Shown in pieces: positions 61,873-64,000 of a DNA stretch of 64,000 bases. The stretch's first letter is position 1, and each line of letters starts with the position of its first letter. The DNA is taken from positions 62,001 to 126,000 of the forward strand of contig NZ_BOOJ01000040.1 in assembly GCF_016863175.1 (NCBI RefSeq), in the 5' to 3' direction. A program made the position numbers and the translations under genes. The notes under the pieces were generated by a model. It ran no database searches, was not told where the DNA came from, and was given only the letters and a program-made list of their open reading frames with translations. This DNA comes from Paraplanobispora siamensis. Its GTDB lineage: Bacteria > Actinomycetota > Actinomycetes > Streptosporangiales > Streptosporangiaceae.

Positions 61873-63155
61873 CCACCGTCCGGCAGCGGGCCGGCGGACA
61901 GCTCACCACCGTGCGTCGCGGTGCGCTCACGCATCCCGATGAGCCCGTGCCCGCCGCCCGAACCGCGCCCGGCCGGATCCCCACGCTCCAGGCCCGAGCC
62001 GCCCAGGTCGTGACCGGCCGAGTCTCGACCGTCTGCACCGCGACCGGTCGGACCCTGGCCGTCCGGACCGCACGGCTCCCCGCCCGGATCGAGCCCGGCG
62101 GAGCCGGACACGGACACGGACCCGCCCGCCTCCGCCCCGTCGTTGACGACCTCCGCCACCAGCTCGTCGCGGCCGTAGGTGACGACGACGCGGGCACCGG
62201 CACCCCCGGCGTGCTTGCGCACGTTCGTCAGGGCCTCCTGGATCACGCGGTAGGCGGACAGGCCCACCTCCGGCGGCAGCGGTCGCGGTTCACCGGCGAT
62301 CCGGAGACTGACGTCCAGCCCGGTGCCCCTGACCTGATGGACCAGCTCGTCCAGGCGGGCCAGGTCCGGACGGAAGGGCTCCGAGCCGTGATCTCCGCTG
62401 TCGCGCAGGACCCCCAGCATGAGCTGGAGCTCACGGATCGCCTCGCGTCCCGCCTCCTCGATCCCGGACAGCATGTCGCGCTCGCGTTCCCGCTCCGTGC
62501 CGAGCAGCATCCGCACCCCGCCCGCGTGCAGGGTCATGACGCTCACGTTGTGCGAGATGACGTCGTGGAGCTCCCGGGCGATCCTGGCGCGTTCCCCCTC
62601 CACCGCTCGCCGGGCCCGCTCCTCGCGCTCCACCTCCAGCCGAGTGGCGTGCTCGGTGAGCCGCAGCGTCTGGTCGATCTGGCGGCGCAGCAGGATGCCG
62701 CTGCCGTACGCCACGCCCACGAAGATCGCGCTGATCATGGTCTCGGCGACGTCGCCGCCGTTCAGCGTCAGCAGGAAGACGTACGCCCCCAGCACGCAGC
62801 CCAGTCCCATCGCCCCCTGAGGGCTGCGCAGCTCCCTCGCGCTGGCCACGGTGTGGATGAGGATCAGCATGGAGTAGAGATGCCAGGCGGCGTAGTACCC
62901 GTCATCCGTGACATGCCGTACGGCCAGGCCGATCGCGATCAGGACCAGCAACATGACCGCGGGAAAGCGGCGCCGCGCCAGCAGCGTCGTCCCGGCCGCG
63001 ACCGCTCCCGCCGCCCACGGCACCGGGTCGTGGATCTGGCCGTAGTCCGGCCCCTGGCGGCCGAAGGACTCGACGAGCCCGGCGATCGTCACGGCAAGGG
63101 AGAGCAGCAGGTCCAGCCGGGTCGGCCGCCAGTGACCGGGTGCCGGCCTCAGCAC
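61821..63155 (-). CDS. Sensor histidine kinase, NarL/DesK type
   Basis: A 444-residue kinase. About five membrane segments fill residues 15-155, then HisKA_3 with ARIARELHDVISHNVSVMT (His near residue 203) and HATPase_c with YRVIQEALTNVRKHAGGAG (N box). A Gly/Asp-rich insertion of about 60 residues (encoded at about 61955-62135) separates the D box from the G box GHGLIGMRERTATHGG. ATG 63155 overlaps the end of the response-regulator gene by 7 bp. It is the partner of the regulator at 63149. Confidence 0.93.
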   Translation of the reverse strand: MLRPAPGHWRPTRLDLLLSLAVTIAGLVESFGRQGPDYGQIHDPVPWAAGAVAAGTTLLARRRFPAVMLLVLIAIGLAVRHVTDDGYYAAWHLYSMLILIHTVASARELRSPQGAMGLGCVLGAYVFLLTLNGGDVAETMISAIFVGVAYGSGILLRRQIDQTLRLTEHATRLEVEREERARRAVEGERARIARELHDVISHNVSVMTLHAGGVRMLLGTERERERDMLSGIEEAGREAIRELQLMLGVLRDSGDHGSEPFRPDLARLDELVHQVRGTGLDVSLRIAGEPRPLPPEVGLSAYRVIQEALTNVRKHAGGAGARVVVTYGRDELVAEVVNDGAEAGGSVSVSGSAGLDPGGEPCGPDGQGPTGRGADGRDSAGHDLGGSGLERGDPAGRGSGGGHGLIGMRERTATHGGELSAGPLPDGGYAVAARFPLRVSVEAG

Positions 63156-63817
63156 GTCTGCTCCTTCGCCCCGGGCCGTACGATCCCGGTCTCATAAGCG
63201 AAGACGACCGCCTGCACCCGGTCGCGCAGGCCGAGTTTGTGCAGGACCCGGCCGGAGTGGGTCCTGACGGTCGCCTCACCGATGCGCAGCTCGTTCGCGA
63301 TCTCGGAGTTGCACAGCCCCCGCCCCAGCAGGTGCAGCACCTGCGACTCCCGTTCGGTGAGCTCCGCCAGCTCGGGCGGGGTGACCGGCTCGGCCTGCGC
63401 GGCGAACGAGGCGATCACCCGTACGGTGGCCGCCGGGTCGATGAGCGCGTCCCCGGCCGCCGCGATCCGGATGGCCGAGACCAGCTGCTCCGGCGGGGAG
63501 CTCTTCAGCAGGAAGCCGTTCACCCCCGCGCGCAGCGACGCGTGCAGGTTGCCGTCGGTGCCGAAGGTCGTCAACATGACGATCTTCGGTGGGCCGGGAT
63601 CCGCGAGCAGCAGCCGGGCGGCGCCGAGCCCGTCCAGGTGGGGCATCGCGATGTCCATCAGCAGCACGTCCGGCCGGAGCCGCCGGACCAGGGCGACAGC
63701 CTGCCGCCCGTCGGCGGCCTCGCCGACGACCTCGACACCGGGAGCCATCTCCACGACCAGGCGCAGCCCGGTGCGGATCATCGCCTGGTCGTCGGCGATG
63801 ACCACTTTGATCGTCAT
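63149..63817 (-). CDS. Response regulator, NarL/LuxR family
   Basis: A 222-residue response regulator. Receiver domain 1-120: ADDQ acidic pair, phospho-acceptor Asp in LLMDIAMPHLDGL near residue 54, Thr in VMLTTFG and Lys in FLLKSS; C-terminal LuxR-type domain with LTERESQVLHLLGRGLCNSE and EATVRTHSGRVLHKLGLRD. It starts at ATG 63817 and precedes the kinase gene on the same strand with a 7-bp overlap. It forms a two-component system with that kinase; the target genes are unknown. Confidence 0.95.
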   Translation of the reverse strand: MTIKVVIADDQAMIRTGLRLVVEMAPGVEVVGEAADGRQAVALVRRLRPDVLLMDIAMPHLDGLGAARLLLADPGPPKIVMLTTFGTDGNLHASLRAGVNGFLLKSSPPEQLVSAIRIAAAGDALIDPAATVRVIASFAAQAEPVTPPELAELTERESQVLHLLGRGLCNSEIANELRIGEATVRTHSGRVLHKLGLRDRVQAVVFAYETGIVRPGAKEQTC

Positions 63818-64000
63818 GAGTGCTTCCGTCTCCCGTCACGCATACGGAGAACCTATGGAATCGGTGGCTGACCAGCACCCATCCGGAGCAGGACGCGCAC
63901 CGGAGGCCGGGTCACCCGCAGTGCTGACCCGGCCTCCGCCCCGGGGAGGACGCGCGGGGCCCGGGCTCTGCCGGAACGGGAACCGGGCGGCCGCGGGAGG
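63818..64000. other. Intergenic DNA at the window edge
   Basis: No gene is supported in these 183 bp. They presumably contain the promoter of the two-component operon on the minus strand. Confidence 0.5.

Noticed and set aside
1-64000. tRNA, rRNA, riboswitch and insertion-sequence signals
   Set aside because: No cloverleaf, rRNA signature, known aptamer core or transposase frame was recognised on either strand.

Overview
The window is very GC-rich (AT-rich only in promoters), uses GTG as well as ATG starts, and carries typical actinomycete families: DUF5999, DUF4328, F420/deazaflavin-type oxidoreductases, YtrA-type GntR regulators, NarL-type two-component pairs, and a SpoIIE/STAS/RsbW partner-switching module. 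It looks like chromosomal accessory DNA of a sporulating actinomycete, most likely near Streptosporangiaceae or Streptomycetaceae. This placement is inferred from gene families only. I saw no rRNA, tRNA, CRISPR array, transposase or phage gene.

Layout. 1-4.8 kb: small metabolic genes (partial GNAT acetyltransferase, PPOX protein, truncated SDR, AraC regulator, alpha/beta hydrolase, DUF418 membrane protein). 4.9-8.3 kb: a NarL-type histidine kinase/response regulator pair, then a membrane protein overlapping a YtrA-type GntR gene, preceded by a perfect 13-bp inverted repeat. 8.5-12.1 kb: TetR regulator, secreted beta-propeller, aldo/keto reductase, VOC protein. 12.2-18.6 kb: a stress-signalling block with two STAS proteins, a 1390-residue hybrid kinase/phosphatase and a GAF histidine kinase. 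18.9-26.6 kb: small secreted protein, WD40 Ser/Thr kinase, MocR regulator (apparently frameshifted) divergent from an enoyl-CoA hydratase, MFS exporter. 26.7-31.1 kb: ArsR-like regulator, a second membrane-protein/YtrA module, DUF4328 protein, GlxA-type regulator, cupin.

31.1-38.3 kb begins with gene debris (a histidine-kinase remnant abutting a sulfotransferase remnant), followed by a secreted protein, a membrane-anchored NB-ARC/TPR protein, an acyl-CoA dehydrogenase, a small membrane-protein operon ending in a collagen-like protein, and DUF5999. 38.5-46.8 kb holds a SnoaL-like protein, GH13 and GH3 glycosidases, an LLM oxidoreductase, a PaaX-like regulator divergent from a large acyl-CoA dehydrogenase, and a broken DUF4303/HEAT-like gene.

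46.8-51.2 kb is the most interesting region: a class II lanthipeptide synthetase (LanM) preceded by a 331-residue protein whose last 22 residues are a Cys/Ser/Thr-rich lanthipeptide-like core. This looks like a precursor with an unusually large N-terminal domain, in a two-gene locus with no visible transporter or protease. 51.6-63.8 kb: haloalkane dehalogenase, TetR with DUF2231-like and deazaflavin-dependent proteins, an LLM-monooxygenase/FAD-oxidase fusion divergent from MarR, CBS-BON protein, zinc alcohol dehydrogenase, TIMP-like surface protein, BASS transporter, membrane protein and a second NarL-type two-component pair.

Recurring themes are divergent regulator/target pairs with visible inverted repeats, short GC-rich tandem repeats (units 18, 36, 42, about 48 bp) near gene ends, and several broken genes caused by small indels or deletions.
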